A DNA stretch of 64,000 nucleotides, from assembly GCF_000247695.1 (NCBI RefSeq), contig NW_004624732.1, positions 20,747,180 through 20,811,179 on the forward strand, in the 5' to 3' direction. The notes beneath the pieces were generated by a model that ran no database searches, was not told the DNA's origin, and saw only the letters and a program-made list of their open reading frames with translations. This stretch comes from Heterocephalus glaber. Taxonomy: Eukaryota; Chordata; Mammalia; Rodentia; Bathyergidae. Below, one piece after another: positions 47,413 to 59,031 of this stretch. Within the stretch, counting starts at the first letter, position 1. Every line of letters begins with the position of its first letter. Position numbers and translations under genes: made by a program.

Positions 47413-47935
47413 ACTGTCTTAGTTACTTTTCTCATTGCTGAGACAAAATACTCTATGCCAGCAAGTTAAGGGAGGAAAGATTTGTTTAGAGGTTTCATTC
47501 CATAGTTGGCTGGCTCCAAAGCAGGGTAACATGGCAGGGGAGAAACAATCTATGGTGTGGCAAGCAGAAGGCAGCAAAGCAGCAAGCTTGCCTTCTTTCT
47601 GTCTCTTTATAGTCTGTCCAGGCTACAAGCCTATTGATTGTTGACACCCACATGCAGGGTGGGGCTTTCGTTATTGACACACAGAACTATGCTAAATCAA
47701 TCAGTGGAGTAATTTTGTACTGCACACTCTTTTTTTTTTTTTTTGGTACTAGGGTTCAAACTTGGGATCTTGTGCTTGTGAGGCAGGTGCCGGAACCACT
47801 GAGCTAAATCCCTGGCCCAGTACCACACACTCTTAATCCCAGTACCACACACTCTTAATCTTAGGCCCAGCAAGTTCCAAAAAGCCCCATCTATGAGCAC
47901 ATGAGGCTTTGGGTGGGACAACTATATATAAACCA
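47413..47935 (-). repeat. MaLR-like LTR, antisense, split by an ID SINE
   Basis: TGTCTTAGTTACTTTTCTCATTG and GAGACAAAATACTC at the left, CATTCCATAGTTGGCTGGCTC inside, and GAGCACATGAGGCTTTGGG with ACCACAACA at the right. The ID SINE at 47.73 kb sits inside it, so the LTR is older. Confidence 0.65.
47730..47817 (-). repeat. ID-type SINE, antisense, in an LTR
   Basis: T run, GGTACTAGGGTTCAAACTTGG, GAACCACTGAGCTAAATCCC. The target duplication is GTACTGCACACTCTT (47718-47732, overlapping the T tail) and GTACCACACACTCTT (47820-47834). The right copy is repeated once more 22 bp on. Confidence 0.9.
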
Positions 47936-49479
47936 CAACATAGACATAATGGGAACTATAGATAAAGCAAAAACAATCACCGGACTGAAGACTATCTGGA
48001 GACTGAGCAAAGAAAGAAACAGAGCAGGGACCTACAAAGGAGGGTTGAAGCAACATATGAAGTAAGCTTGTTTGGCTTCTCAATTTTTTCTTGCACTGAT
48101 CCCTGTCTTGATTAACTATCCTTATCCATTATGGTATCTCAAAAGGAATTTTGGCAAAATCTTGAACCCTTGAATGTGTTTCCATCTACAAAGCAGATGT
48201 GATCATGCATTGCTATCACAAACAGATGCAGAGAAGATTCCAGAGCGAGACAAGGCCTGAACACCCATTTTTCCTGAATAGCCCAAACTTGATTGGCCCC
48301 ATGCAATGTCTAGGTTCATCCTTGTTCTCTTTGAAAATTCATATTTTGTCCCTTCAAGGTGGATCTGGAAATGTGTACTTTTGACAAATACTTTATAGAT
48401 TCCCATAATCAGGCAACTTTGCAAATCAGATGAACAGGTCAGAAAACAGAGAAGAGAAGATTGCCAAAATAGCATTGTGATTTGATTCTCACTAAGTTAA
48501 AAATCTAAAACTCTCCACTGTAAATGCATGTCCTATTCATTTCACTAAGCCCTCCCCAGCTGCACTTTGATTTATCCAGCTCTAAAACTGGCCTGGTGTT
48601 TTCCCCTCTTTCTTTCTCTATGATTTCTAATGTAAGGTACAACCCAGGATAAATCAGATGAGAAGGGTGGGGAGTAAAGATTAGATTGCCCTAGTGTTAA
48701 CCTTTTAATTAAGTCAATTGCTTGTGCCTTTAATAAAGGGAGTGTCTAAATGGAAAACAAGAGAACTGGGATGACACATTAAATGCCTTTGTTTATAGGG
48801 AACACAGAGAGCAGAAGAACCCAGAAGCCAGCATTCTTCCCTTTAATGGAGGAGTCATCTAGAGGTTAGAGCTCTGCAGAGACCTGGGTTGTTAGAAGCA
48901 ATTCTTCAGGGCCACAGATGATCTACAGTGGCTCTACTCTGACGGAGGAGGAAGGGAGTGAGGCCATCCCTGGAGAGCACCTATTAGCAGGTTGGACTAG
49001 AAAAGGAGCTCAGGAAAGCAGGAACCCTTGTTACTAATGGAAAATGAACTGTGGATGTTGACATCAGAGAGCCTCTCTCCATTTGGCCAAGTTCTCCACT
49101 CGACATCATTTTCTGTATGGTGTTGCTTTTGGAATTATTCTTAGGCTGAGAACAAAGTCCACTTCCCTGATTCTCAAAATGGCTAGTAGCCAAAGTGCTT
49201 TTGTATTGAGAACTATTGAGGGTGAGGTGAGGTGATGTGGTCAGCTCCTGGAGCTGGGGCAAAGGAATATGTCTAGAAGAACTATTTTTAGTTGCCTTGG
49301 CACCTTAATTGGCTGCTCATATAGAGAGCAGCTCCAAGTGGTCAATAAGAGATCCCTAATATATTACACCCGAAATCAAACTTGGACTGGCTATTATGTA
49401 TGTTATTATGGAAAGAGCATATTTATCACAATAGTACAGCTCAGTTCTTTTTACCTGCTCTACATTTCTTTTTGTCAAA
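47936..49479. other. Unassigned flank
   Basis: No gene. Frames of up to 92 codons are without recognisable content. Confidence 0.4.
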
Positions 49480-49640
49480 GGCAACATGGCATGGTGGAAA
49501 AAATAAAGTTTCGAGGGAGACAGGGTTGGGTTTGAATTCCAGGACAGGTCCTGGTTAGACATGTGATTTATTGCTCAAATTCTCTGGGTTTTAATGTTCT
49601 CATCTATCAGTTGAGTGTAATAATTTTTCCTCTTAATTTT
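49480..49640 (+). repeat. MIR SINE
   Basis: GGCAACATGGCATGGTGG, GGTTTGAATTCCAGGACAGG, then CTCATCTATCAGTTGAGTG are in MIR order. Confidence 0.65.
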
Positions 49641-50474
49641 TTGTATGTAAGTATTTACCTATAAATAATATTTGTAATTTTCCACATTAACGTATCATTA
49701 TCTAGCAGATAAAACTGTTGGATTATACATTCCTTGAGGACATATTGCTATTCTCAAGATCCTCCCTTTCTCATTGTGACTCACAATTCACTGAGACTTG
49801 GTGTGGGACAACAACTTAATATGTGTATATGACTGAATGGATGGATTAATAATTAAAAATAGCACTAGGCAAATTTAAATTCCCTACAGACCTGTAATAG
49901 CCCATCTATTCTCACATCCATCATGAAGCCTTTCTAATATCATCCTATATGATTAGCTTGTCGTTAAAATTTTATGAGCAGTTGATGTTTCTAATATTTA
50001 CTCCACTCTGAGTTTATTTTTTATTTCTTACATATTTACTTATACTTTTTTTGAGTACCACCTATCTGTCAAATCCCATGTGATTTGCTGGCGGGGCGGG
50101 GGGGATTTCAGGTTAATAAAACACAACCCAACATCTCACAATTTAAGATTCTATACACATTTCCACAAAAATAAATAGAGTCAAGTGGCATCCAATGATA
50201 TTTTGGCTAAGGATGGACCACAATTCTGACAGTGGGTCCCATGAGATTCTATCTCCTTGTGATGAAGGAGATATTTTAGTTCACATAAGTACCCTGTGAG
50301 GTTTGCACAGTGATGAAAGCACCCTAGGGGAGCATTTTTTGGAACTTCTTCCTTTCATTAAGTGACATGTGACTATGATTGTTTCAATGCCATGAATTTT
50401 CATAGAGGCTAGAATAGGTCCCAAGGAAACAAACTAGAAGCACTCAGCCACATGGGCAATGGAAGATGGTTTCT
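49641..50474. other. Unassigned flank
   Basis: A short G run (50088-50104) is the only notable feature. Confidence 0.4.
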
Positions 50475-51027
50475 AAAGATGCCCATGCCTTAGTTTGTAA
50501 TAGATAAATCTTGGTAACAGCCCAAGTGCCCATCAACTGGAAACTGGATAAAGAAGATGTGGGGGTTTTTTATAAAATGGAGTACTACTCAGCCATAAAG
50601 AATGACAAGCTAGAGAGATTTATAGCTAAATGAATGCATATTGAGGCCATACTCTTAAGTGAAATAAATAAGACACACATGTAAATACTGAATAGTTTCT
50701 CTGGTGTGAGAAACTGAAAGTGTAAATAAGGATTAAAATGATTAAAATGAATATTGATAATTTGAAATAGGAAGAAAAGGTCCAAAGGTGTAGGGAAAGT
50801 GGGAGGGGAAGGGGAAAGGAAAGAAAGGAAAGGAAAAATTATGAGAAAAGGAAAAAATGGAACCAAAGTCTTTGTATACAGTGAAGGGTTCACGGGGTGA
50901 AGGGAGCACAGGTAATGGGGAAAAAATAAGAAAGAAGATACATCATGTACAGGTACAAGAACCCAATGATAAATGTAAATGTATTGTATGCCCCAAATGT
51001 ACCAATGAAAGAATTTAAGGAAAAAAA
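50475..51027 (+). repeat. L1 3' end
   Basis: GATAAATCTTGGTAACAGCCC, CCCATCAACTGGAAACTGG, TACTACTCAGCCATAAAGAA, then the 3' UTR and AATGTACCAATGAAAG. Same lineage as the other L1 tails. The last signal is mutated from AATAAA to AATGAAA. Confidence 0.85.
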
Positions 51028-51069
51028 TGCCTGTGCCATAACATACCCACTATAGGATTTCCAAGTGTC

Positions 51070-51070
<1 letters not shown>

Positions 51071-51105
<35 letters not shown>

Positions 51106-51114
51106 TTTGTTTGT
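51071..51114. repeat. GT microsatellite with GTTT end
   Basis: About 30 bp of GT followed by three GTTT units. Confidence 0.95.
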
Positions 51115-52439
51115 CTTAAGAACCAGACATTTAGGAATAGATATTTTCTATTTTCATACAAGATCAGTAAATTTTGCAAGAGAGATATCATGTGGCTTCT
51201 GTTGACTATTTCTTTATCTTTTCTCTTTTTAAAGTATTGTTTTTGTACTATCAAAATAATGACACAGAAGTTACAAAACTCTAAATCCTAAAAATACATT
51301 TTTCTGAAGTCAGTGATAGATAAAATCCAGTAGGAGTTAGGAAATATTTCTTGCTAATGGGTTATTGCTTTAATTAGTATAGCTGATGATGAAAAACTTC
51401 ATATCCACACTACCACGTAGACATCATCACAGAAATCTACTTGTGGTAGGACTCTAATGAGGAGGTGAACACCTAGTTGGGCTGAATAGACAGTGTGCAT
51501 GGAGGTGTCCTTCTACTTGATTCTGGGATGTGGAGATGGCTTGGATGATTCATTATTCAACCTAATTGCATACCCATCAGACCTCTCCAGCAGCTGTGCA
51601 CAGTGCAGCCTCAAAATAATGTTTGATTGACTTGTATTTGATTTTGAGATGGAACAGCATATTATAAGCTCTGAGCTCCAGCTCAGGCAAAAGCAAACTC
51701 CATCAACACATTTCTTCATGAAAACCCAAGGCCCCTGCAGGATTTCTATGTTTCCCCATACATCTGGTCATTGTAACTCAACCTCTAACATGTTCTTTTC
51801 TTGTCAGCTGATGTTAGAGTTTCTTGGAATGTATCCTATTTCTCTTGAACAAGAGATAAATCCCTGAGCTGAGCCTGGAATAGTGTTTTACTGCATACAG
51901 AGTTTAAATCAGATGAAAATGAAAGGTATTGTAGAAATCCTGGTATAATTTTTAGTCAATTCCATTTCTCCTAATGGTAGAGATGAAAAAACTACATAGT
52001 AGAAGAAATACAGAGAAGATGACTAATAAATGTGAAATGTACTAAACTTTTGTTCCTATGTTTTATGTAATCATTTTAGTGGAAAATGTATATGGCTTCC
52101 AAAGTCTAAATATAAAATGATTGCAGTTTCCTTATCCTAAAACACAGTCAACACCCCAATCACCATGCTTTCTTTAAATGCTACCTGTGATCTGTGTTAC
52201 ATTGGGAGGTGTGGGAGTGACCTGTGCACCTCTTGTGAAGAAGATGTGGAAAGTCACCATGGCCACAGGCATGAAGCACACACAGGGAATGGATGTTGGC
52301 CTCTATTATTGGTAAGAAGTCGGACAAAAATATTGAGTAGAGAAATTGCAGCCAGATCATGGACAGCCTCGAGCAGAAGGCAGAAAGGATTTATTTCGCA
52401 CTCTTGACTGCTTTCTTATTGTGACTCTAGCATGGAACA
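51115..52439. other. Unassigned flank
   Basis: Nothing recognised. Confidence 0.4.
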
Positions 52440-52605
52440 AGGTACACTTCATGCATCCATCACACCCCTAAATATCCCTGCAAGATTCACGGTTATGTCT
52501 CCTTTTCCTGCCAGGAAAGATGAAGTTCAGAGAATATAAATAAGTCACTGAGTTAAGAAATGGCAGAACTTGGATCTGAATTCAGGTCTAACTAAATCAC
52601 TGTGT
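52440..52605 (-). repeat. MIR SINE, antisense
   Basis: CCAGGAAAGATGAAGTTCAG, AATAAGTCACTGAGTTAAG, then AATGGCAGAACTTGGATCTG and GAATTCAGGTCTAACTAAA follow the antisense MIR. Confidence 0.7.
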
Positions 52606-52884
52606 GTATTTAAAAGAAAAAATGTGCATTCATTTTAAGTCCTTGAGCAAAGCTGAGATGCCCCAAATCATTGTTTTTCTATTTTCCTGTTTGTCTTGTT
52701 TTTGCATATGCTATTCTTTGCATGCTGTTTGAGTCCTCCCATCTGGTGCTATTTTTTCCAAAAGGAACTGATCTCCTGCTGGTCCTCACTATTGACAAGC
52801 ACATTACCAATAAAGAGTAATAGCCCAGCGAGCACCCAGTCCCCAAGAAGTGAGGGTTTCAATGGGGTGTGGAAAACTTGCTTC
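52606..52884. other. Unassigned flank
   Basis: Nothing recognised. Confidence 0.4.
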
Positions 52885-53360
52885 AACAATATAGAGATGT
52901 TCCTCAATTTACCATGGGTGTTGCCCACCAAACAAACAGTAAGCTGAAAATATCCTAATTTGAAAATACATTTAGTCTACCTGATACTTCATAACTTAGC
53001 CTAGCTTACCTTAAAATGTACTGACAACACCTACTTTCACCTACGGTTAGGCAAAATTATCCAACATGAAGCTTATTTTAGAATAAAATGATGCATGTAT
53101 TGTGTGATTCACTGACTACCCATATCCCCCAAACTAGGATGACACAGGAGAGTCTGGAGCACTGCCTGTAGCCCCTCTTGGTCCAGGGGCTGTGTACTGT
53201 AGCATGCTGTCACTGAGCAGCCTGTTGAGACAGGATTGGAACATTTATGGATGGTCTTATGGATAGTCTGAGGAAGGATCAAAATTCATACTTCACCCAT
53301 TGTGAAGTGAAAAGTCTTAAGTGAAACTATGATAAGCTGGGGACAGTCTGCATAGTGAAA
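52885..53360 (+). repeat. Tigger-type DNA transposon
   Basis: AGTAAGCTGAAAATATCC, ATAACTTAGCCTAGCTTACC, TACGGTTAGGCAAAATTATCC, and the terminal GATAAGCTGGGGACAGTCTG match the Tigger series by recall. The interior is non-autonomous. Confidence 0.7.
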
Positions 53361-53959
53361 TAAAGTCTCAAAGGTATATTTCCAGTAAATATAATAGGAG
53401 TCAGTTTCAAATGGGGGCAAAGTAGAATTTTCCTCTCATGGGGCCCTCAACCCTTATTAGCTAAACAAATTTCAGTCACTGGTGCTATTAAGGCCTATAG
53501 AACGAAACAAATCCACTTATCCAGTATGTAGTTATCAGTGTAACTCTGTCCCAAGTGACAGTGCCCCAGAATACAGAGAAGGGAGGTCTAGCCTGGCATC
53601 AAGCAGTACACTGTCAAGTTGAGAGACTGGCACACAGGCAATGAGAGAGCAAATGCATAGCATGCAATGGGGTGAAGGCGGGGAAGGGGCCGCAAGACAA
53701 GCTGGTGAGGTCAGGGTCTGCTTTCCACCTCCCAAAAGAGCAAGGTCTGAGCTGAGTGGAAAAAAAATCACAGAAAATACACAGAAATAAAAGTAAAGGT
53801 TTTAAATAGGAAAAAGATATTGTCCAAACTCTGGGATACCTGGCAGTTGAGGAAAGTGCACAGCAAGTATTTATTGTGAATATATAATTCTTTTAATACT
53901 GAACACAGTGTTACTAAAGTTTTAATGGTAAGTTCTTCAGTGTCAGGGTGAATCTGTCA
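53361..53959. other. Unassigned flank
   Basis: Nothing recognised. Confidence 0.4.
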
Positions 53960-54140
53960 GCACCCCACAGTGTGGGGCTGGCCACTGCAGTGAACTCCTG
54001 ACACCTGTGGCTAGGGAGCATCCATTATATGGGTGATGTGACTGAGAGTTAAAACTTTAATTTGATTAAAATGTGCTGTAAATATTAAATAGATATTGAG
54101 TTTTGAAAGCTTAGTTTAAATAAACAAATATAAATGTCTT
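53960..54140. repeat. Possible hAT-type DNA transposon fragment
   Basis: ACACCTGTGGCTAGGGAGCATC, GTGATGTGACTGAGAGTTAAAAC and a TTTTGAAAGCTTAG segment recall the common element with ACATGTGGCTAGTGG ends. Not certain. Confidence 0.35.
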
Positions 54141-54204
54141 TTTTTCCTTTTCTGTCTTTTTTTGTTTATTTGTTATGGGAGAAAAGATATAGTGGGTATG
54201 TATC

Positions 54205-54640
54205 ATTAGTATTTACTAGAGAAACAGATATAACACAAGATATACAAATATATATGAATTTACAAGACTGGCTCACAATGGCCACTCACACAGTTGGATG
54301 AGGAAAAGCGCAGAGGGTCTTTCAGCACACAGGACACCAAAGGATTTAGTCAGAGGTCTGGAGCTCACTGCAGTGTCCCATGCAAGTCCATATCAGGAGG
54401 CTGGCTGAAGGGTGTGTGCTGGAAGGCAGGAGATGACACCCAAGGTGAAGATGGGAGCTCCTCCAAAGGAACCTAAGCAGCTTCAACTTGCCTTACTTCC
54501 CCTTTATAACATCCAGGTGAGAAGCAGCCCTAGGGTGGATCAACTATGCCCTAGGTTGTAGAACTGCTGAGCTGATTTAGCTAAGCTTCCCTTAACCAGA
54601 CTTCTCATGTTAACACAATCATTCAACCATCACAGGTTAA
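54205..54640. repeat. Probable interspersed repeat of LTR type, family uncertain
   Basis: Begins TACTAGAGAAACAGATATAAC, then ACAAGACTGGCTCACAATGG, and ends with AACACAATCATTCAACCATCACA, an arrangement shared with a common mammalian LTR-like repeat that I cannot name safely. Confidence 0.4.
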
Positions 54641-54749
54641 GCAAACTATATAACATTTTTTTTAAAGTGGACAAATGGCATCCAATGGACTCACAATAGA
54701 AAGGAAGCATGAGAGAGTATGATACATACAAGTAATGTCTAAGCCACCA

Positions 54750-55065
54750 AGATACAAAGAGTAGGGGCTTAAACAACAGAAATGTATTTCTCACCATTCT
54801 GGAGATCAAGTCTAAGATCAAGGTGCTGTCTGATTGGATGAGAGCAAGGGAAGGCCTCTTCCTAGTTTTCAGAGAGCCGAGAGCTGCCCTTATGCTGGGA
54901 GGAAAGAAGGGAGCAGAACCAGCCTTCTCAGGTCTCTTCTGAGGGGACTCAGCCCTTGGGACTTAATTACTCTTGAGACGTAATTTCCACCCAAAGGCCC
55001 CATCTCCAAATCTCATCACTGTAAGGATTAGGGTTTCAATATATGAATTTGAAGGAATAAAATAT
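54750..55065 (-). repeat. MLT1-type MaLR LTR, antisense
   Basis: GGGGCTTAAACAACAGAAATG, ATTCTGGAGATCAAGTCTAAG, TTACTCTTGAGACGTAATTTCC, and AGGCCCCATCTCCAAATC with a GGGTTTCAATATATGAATTTG end. Confidence 0.7.
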
Positions 55066-56024
55066 GCAATATGTAAATATGCATATGAAATATGTAATTT
55101 CAGGGAATTACAAATCTGTACTGCTAGAGTGAAGGGTATACAAAGAAGTTTATGAGAAAGTATCAGAGCTAGAGACAAAGACATGAAAGAAGTGCCAGGT
55201 CAAGGACCCTCTCTGGATGTTTGCTTAAGGAAGCAAAATGTGGAACCTGAAGGCTATAACACCTCTGGGGGATATCAAACACTCCTAAAAAATAAATCAC
55301 AGGCAATGTTTTTATTTAAAGTCTTGAGGAATTCAGGTTTTTGTCAAAAAAAATCAATGTGGTAGTATTTAGGATTGGTCTTTGAGAACATCTTACACAT
55401 TACAACCGCTAGGCAGCTAACTGCTAAGTCAATATAGATACTTTTACTTCCAAATTAAGGAAAATACAGCTGTCAACCTCTTCTGCCTTACATCTCTACT
55501 CACTGGTAGAAAACAATGAAGGCACTGAGGTTATTGACCAGAGGTGCTTTCGAAACAGTGATTTGAGAAGGTTTTGCAGTGAAAGCCAGCATCCACCAGG
55601 TGGCAAACAACAATGAACCCAGTGTAACCAAGCCAACTCCCTGTTCATTCTCCTCATCTTCAGTGAAAAAGATGTAGGGAAGCTTTATACCTGGGGATTG
55701 TTATGTTCTCATTTCACTTTTAGAAGAAGACATCTGAAGAAGAAGGAAAAGATTCTCTATTTTTACAAATGGAAAGGAGTCAATTTCACTGGGAGTTGAT
55801 TTTTTTAATTAAGATATGAAAAAGTTACTTTGAAAAGAATATTTTGTCACATAATAAAGAAAATTGGACTAAGGAAATGTAAAGTTTCAATGAGAGGATA
55901 GAACAATGATTTCTACAAGACGTGCCATGCCCATAGCCTTCTAGACCTACCTCCTCAAAATTTTCTAAAGTAAAACAACCAAGATATTCAGATATATTCA
56001 ACTATATAAGGAACTTTCATTGAA
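55066..56024. other. Unassigned flank
   Basis: Nothing recognised. Confidence 0.4.
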
Positions 56025-56165
56025 TTGGGGCAAAAAGTGTGGATTCTAGTACTATATATGCTAAAAACTGTCTGGTGGGCTTGCTCAAGCCTTCAGTGAT
56101 CTCTGGGCTTCAGTTCTTTCATCTATAAAGTGAGAATATTAGACAATGTTAATTATGTTAAATTG
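56025..56165 (+). repeat. MIR SINE, degraded
   Basis: GCTTGCTCAAGCCTTCAGTG, then TCAGTTCTTTCATCTATAAAG and a TGAGAATATTAGACAATG segment. Confidence 0.5.
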
Positions 56166-56224
56166 GATAATAGTAATATAAAATTATAGTTTAATAACAA
56201 ACAACTAAAATCAGATTATGTGTT

Positions 56225-56400
56225 AAATATATTTGTGTCAATATTCACTTCCTTTTCATGACCACCACATGAAGCGTCTTCATCCATCATGAGGAGCAGA
56301 CATACACAAGCAGCCTGTCCACATCACTGTGATGAAAACTATTGGAGTACAGATTTAAATCCAGGTTTGGCCAAGTACAGAGTTCTAGCTTCTATCCCCT
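56225..56400 (-). repeat. MIR SINE, degraded, antisense
   Basis: CTTCCTTTTCATGACCACC at the left and GTACAGATTTAAATCCAGG at the right fit an antisense MIR with a poorly kept middle. Confidence 0.4.
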
Positions 56401-56544
56401 GACATAATGCATTTATGGTTGACCTCTACACATCTACTTTTTAAAGAAAGATGATAGAAAAATTTAAATCATATTTAGAAAAGGATAAAACAGTGACTTT
56501 ACAAGTTGGAGTAAAATTAGAAGGAACCTATTTGTATAAATAAT

Positions 56545-57232
56545 CACACAGGTTTCTGCAACAAATTGCCACAAACTTAGTGGTTTAAAATGACACAAAG
56601 CTTAAGAGGGAAGAGGGAGGGGAAGGGGAAAGGAAAGAAGGGAAAGGAAAAATTATGAGAAAAGAAAAAAATGGAAACAAGTTTTATGTAAATAAGGGAG
56701 GGTGGAGGGGGTGAATGGCACACAGGTAATGGGGAAAAAATAAGAACCAAGATACATCATGTACAGGTAAAAGCACCCAATGTTAAATGAAAATATATTA
56801 TACACCTAAAAAGTACCAATAAAATAATTTAAGCAAAAAAAAATGACACAAAGTATTATCATTCAGTTCTAATGTTCAGAGTCTGAAATGGATCTCTGTG
56901 AGCTGAATCAAGGTATCAGCATGGCTGCCTTCCTTCTGATGTATGAAGGGAATTCTATCTCCTTGCTTTCTCCAGCTTTCAGAGGTCTCCTTTGTTCATG
57001 ATCTTGTCTTCATCTTCAGGTCAACAACACAGTAGCTTCAAAAACCCTCTCTGACTTTGACATGGACTCACCTGCCTTCTTCTCACTCAACTGTAAGAGT
57101 TCTTGTTATTGTATGTTACCCATCTGGATAATCCAGCATAATCTCCAGATACTCACTATCTACAAAAATCCCTTTTGCCACATAAAACACCATATTAGTA
57201 GGTACTAGAGATTAGGGTGTGGATATATAAAG
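56545..57232 (-). repeat. MLT1-type LTR, antisense, split by an L1
   Basis: Left part: CTGCAACAAATTGCCACAAAC and TTAGTGGTTTAAAATGACAC. After the L1 insertion: GAGTCTGAAATGGATCTC, GAATCAAGGTATCAGCATGGC, CTTCTGATG..., CCATCTGGATAATCCAGC, ATAATCTCCAGATACTC, and a GAGATTAGGGTGTGG end. This is the whole MLT1 series in reverse. Confidence 0.8.
56601..56839 (+). repeat. L1 3' UTR insertion with perfect target duplication
   Basis: Only the purine-rich 3' UTR, the AAGTACCAATAAAATAATTT end and an A-tail are present. AAAATGACACAAAG flanks it on both sides (56587-56600 and 56840-56853), so the insertion and its 5' truncation point are directly visible inside the MLT1. Confidence 0.93.
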
Positions 57233-57264
57233 TGTGATTGAAAAATATGGTGAATATTTAAATT

Positions 57265-57575
57265 TAGAAATTTATTGCAGTAAAAGACACATTGCCATGA
57301 ATCCCCCTCAAAATACAGCCCCACACTTTGGTTGTACTTATCCCCTTGTTCTTGCCACTTTCTGAAGCATTTCTAGAAATCTTTCTTGAGCATCTTTAGT
57401 TGTGCTGTAGTGGCTGACTCAGTATCCTGAATTGACTCAAAATGTTTACATTTCATGGTCATGTTGATGTTGAGGAAGAGCCAGAAACTGCATGGTACCC
57501 AATCCAGTGAATAATGTCCTCATGAGCACGCCTGGCTGTTGAATGGCTCCTTGAAGCAGCTTTCATTCTTTCATC
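57265..57575 (-). repeat. Mariner transposase relic, antisense arm
   Basis: The minus strand holds one long decayed frame: SLDWVPCSFWLF, a lysine-rich stretch, HFESIQDTESATTAQLKMLK, a stop, then KCFRKWQEQGDKY. This is the mariner transposase C-terminus, with the third catalytic aspartate still present in SLDW. Older relative at 5.7 kb. Confidence 0.75.
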
Positions 57576-57715
57576 ATGCCTTGTAAAGATACTCGCCAAA
57601 GCAGACTTCCAGAACTGTTTCAGACATTGGCAAGAACAATGGGATTATGTGTGTTTAAAGTGAGGAGGATCAATGGCAATGTGTCTTTTACTGTCATATG
57701 TTATTTTTTAAAAGT
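57576..57715 (+). repeat. Mariner transposase relic, inverted second arm
   Basis: The plus strand reads ADFQNCFRHWQEQWDY followed by a region encoding the same C-terminal part as the left arm but in opposite orientation. Its end (57662-57692) is a near-perfect reverse complement of 57278-57309. It makes an inverted repeat with arms of about 110-130 bp. Confidence 0.7.
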
Positions 57716-58234
57716 TAAACATTCATCATATATTGTACTTTACAGGCCAGTACTCATTTTACCATGATAGCTGATATGTGTTGACTTTCCACCACATTTC
57801 AGGCACTTCACATAGATTAAATTTATCTTTCTAATACTTCCATGAAGCAGTTGGCTCAGGAGTTTTATGTAATAATTAAAAAATCATAAGCCAATGAATA
57901 GTATAGTCTCTTCTCCAGAACCCCTATTATTTTAAATATAACAGGATCTTTTAAATAACAGTTATGAGTGCTTTCAAAAGTGCATTTGGGATGCTAACAT
58001 CTTCATGTTTGGCATTGCCGTTTTCAGTTTTCCTTAGAGTTTAAGACCCTATTATCTCCATCTCTTAACCTATTTACCACTGGGAATCTACTTGGCAATC
58101 TCAACTAGGCTGATATATTTATGCTGTGCTCTGAGGAGACTCAAAGTTTCATGCAAGATGATGTTCTTGTGAGCAAACTATAAATTTGTCATTAATCTTT
58201 GTCTCTTGGTTTACTCTCTTTTTTTTTTTACCCT
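57716..58234. other. Unassigned flank
   Basis: Nothing recognised. Confidence 0.4.
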
Positions 58235-59031
58235 TCTGATATATCATTTTTAACTTGTATAGATAAAACTCACCTACCCCACCCCATGTAGGTTAGAGTA
58301 ATCACAACCACAAATGTGATACAGAACAGTCCAACTTCCCCAAAATTCTTTTGTTCTCTTCTTTTTTGTTACCTCCTTCCCCAACTTTAACTGCTGGCAG
58401 CTACTAATCTTTCTTCACAGTTTTGTCTATTCAAGAATTTCGTATACATGGAATCATGTCATATGTAGCTTTTTGAATTTTATTTCATTTACTTAGCACC
58501 ATTTCTTTGTGATCCATGTTGTACATGAGTTAAAAGTTTGTTTTTATTGTTGAATTCTTTTCCATTGTGGATTATAAGTACAGTATAATTATTGATTCAA
58601 ATGTTGGAGCATATTCATCAGTGTCAGATTTTAGAGATTATCGTTCACATTACTATGCATAATCATGTACAGTTTTATGAGTAAACAGAAATTTTTATTT
58701 TAATAAGAAAATGACAAAAAATAGAATTGTTATCATATGGTAAATATGTTTATCTTTATTAAAAGACAAAAAGAACCTCCAAAATGTTTTTCAGGACAGC
58801 TGTACTATCTCATATTCCCAGTAGGAAATAAATGTATAAGAATACCACATGGTCTGTTTTCAAAGCACCAAAACAATGTTCTTATAATCAGGTTTTCTTT
58901 TTCATGAAAAACAGTTTTATTACTATCAAGTGATAAATACATGATTATTTTGCCTAATTTATATTTTATTTTCTTATTTAGTATTGAGAATTCTTTGTAT
59001 ATAACTGCTACTAGTCCTTTTTTCACTCTGT
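58235..59031 (-). repeat. Old L1 (L1M-type), antisense
   Basis: AAACTCACCTACCCCACCCC, ACATGGAATCATGTCATATG, CTTTTCCATTGTGGATTATAAG, a TATCTCATATTCCCAGTAGG block, and GTATTGAGAATTCTTTGTAT follow a reversed L1M 3' half. It is directly followed by the A-tail side of the younger L1, which inserted next to or into it. Confidence 0.6.
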
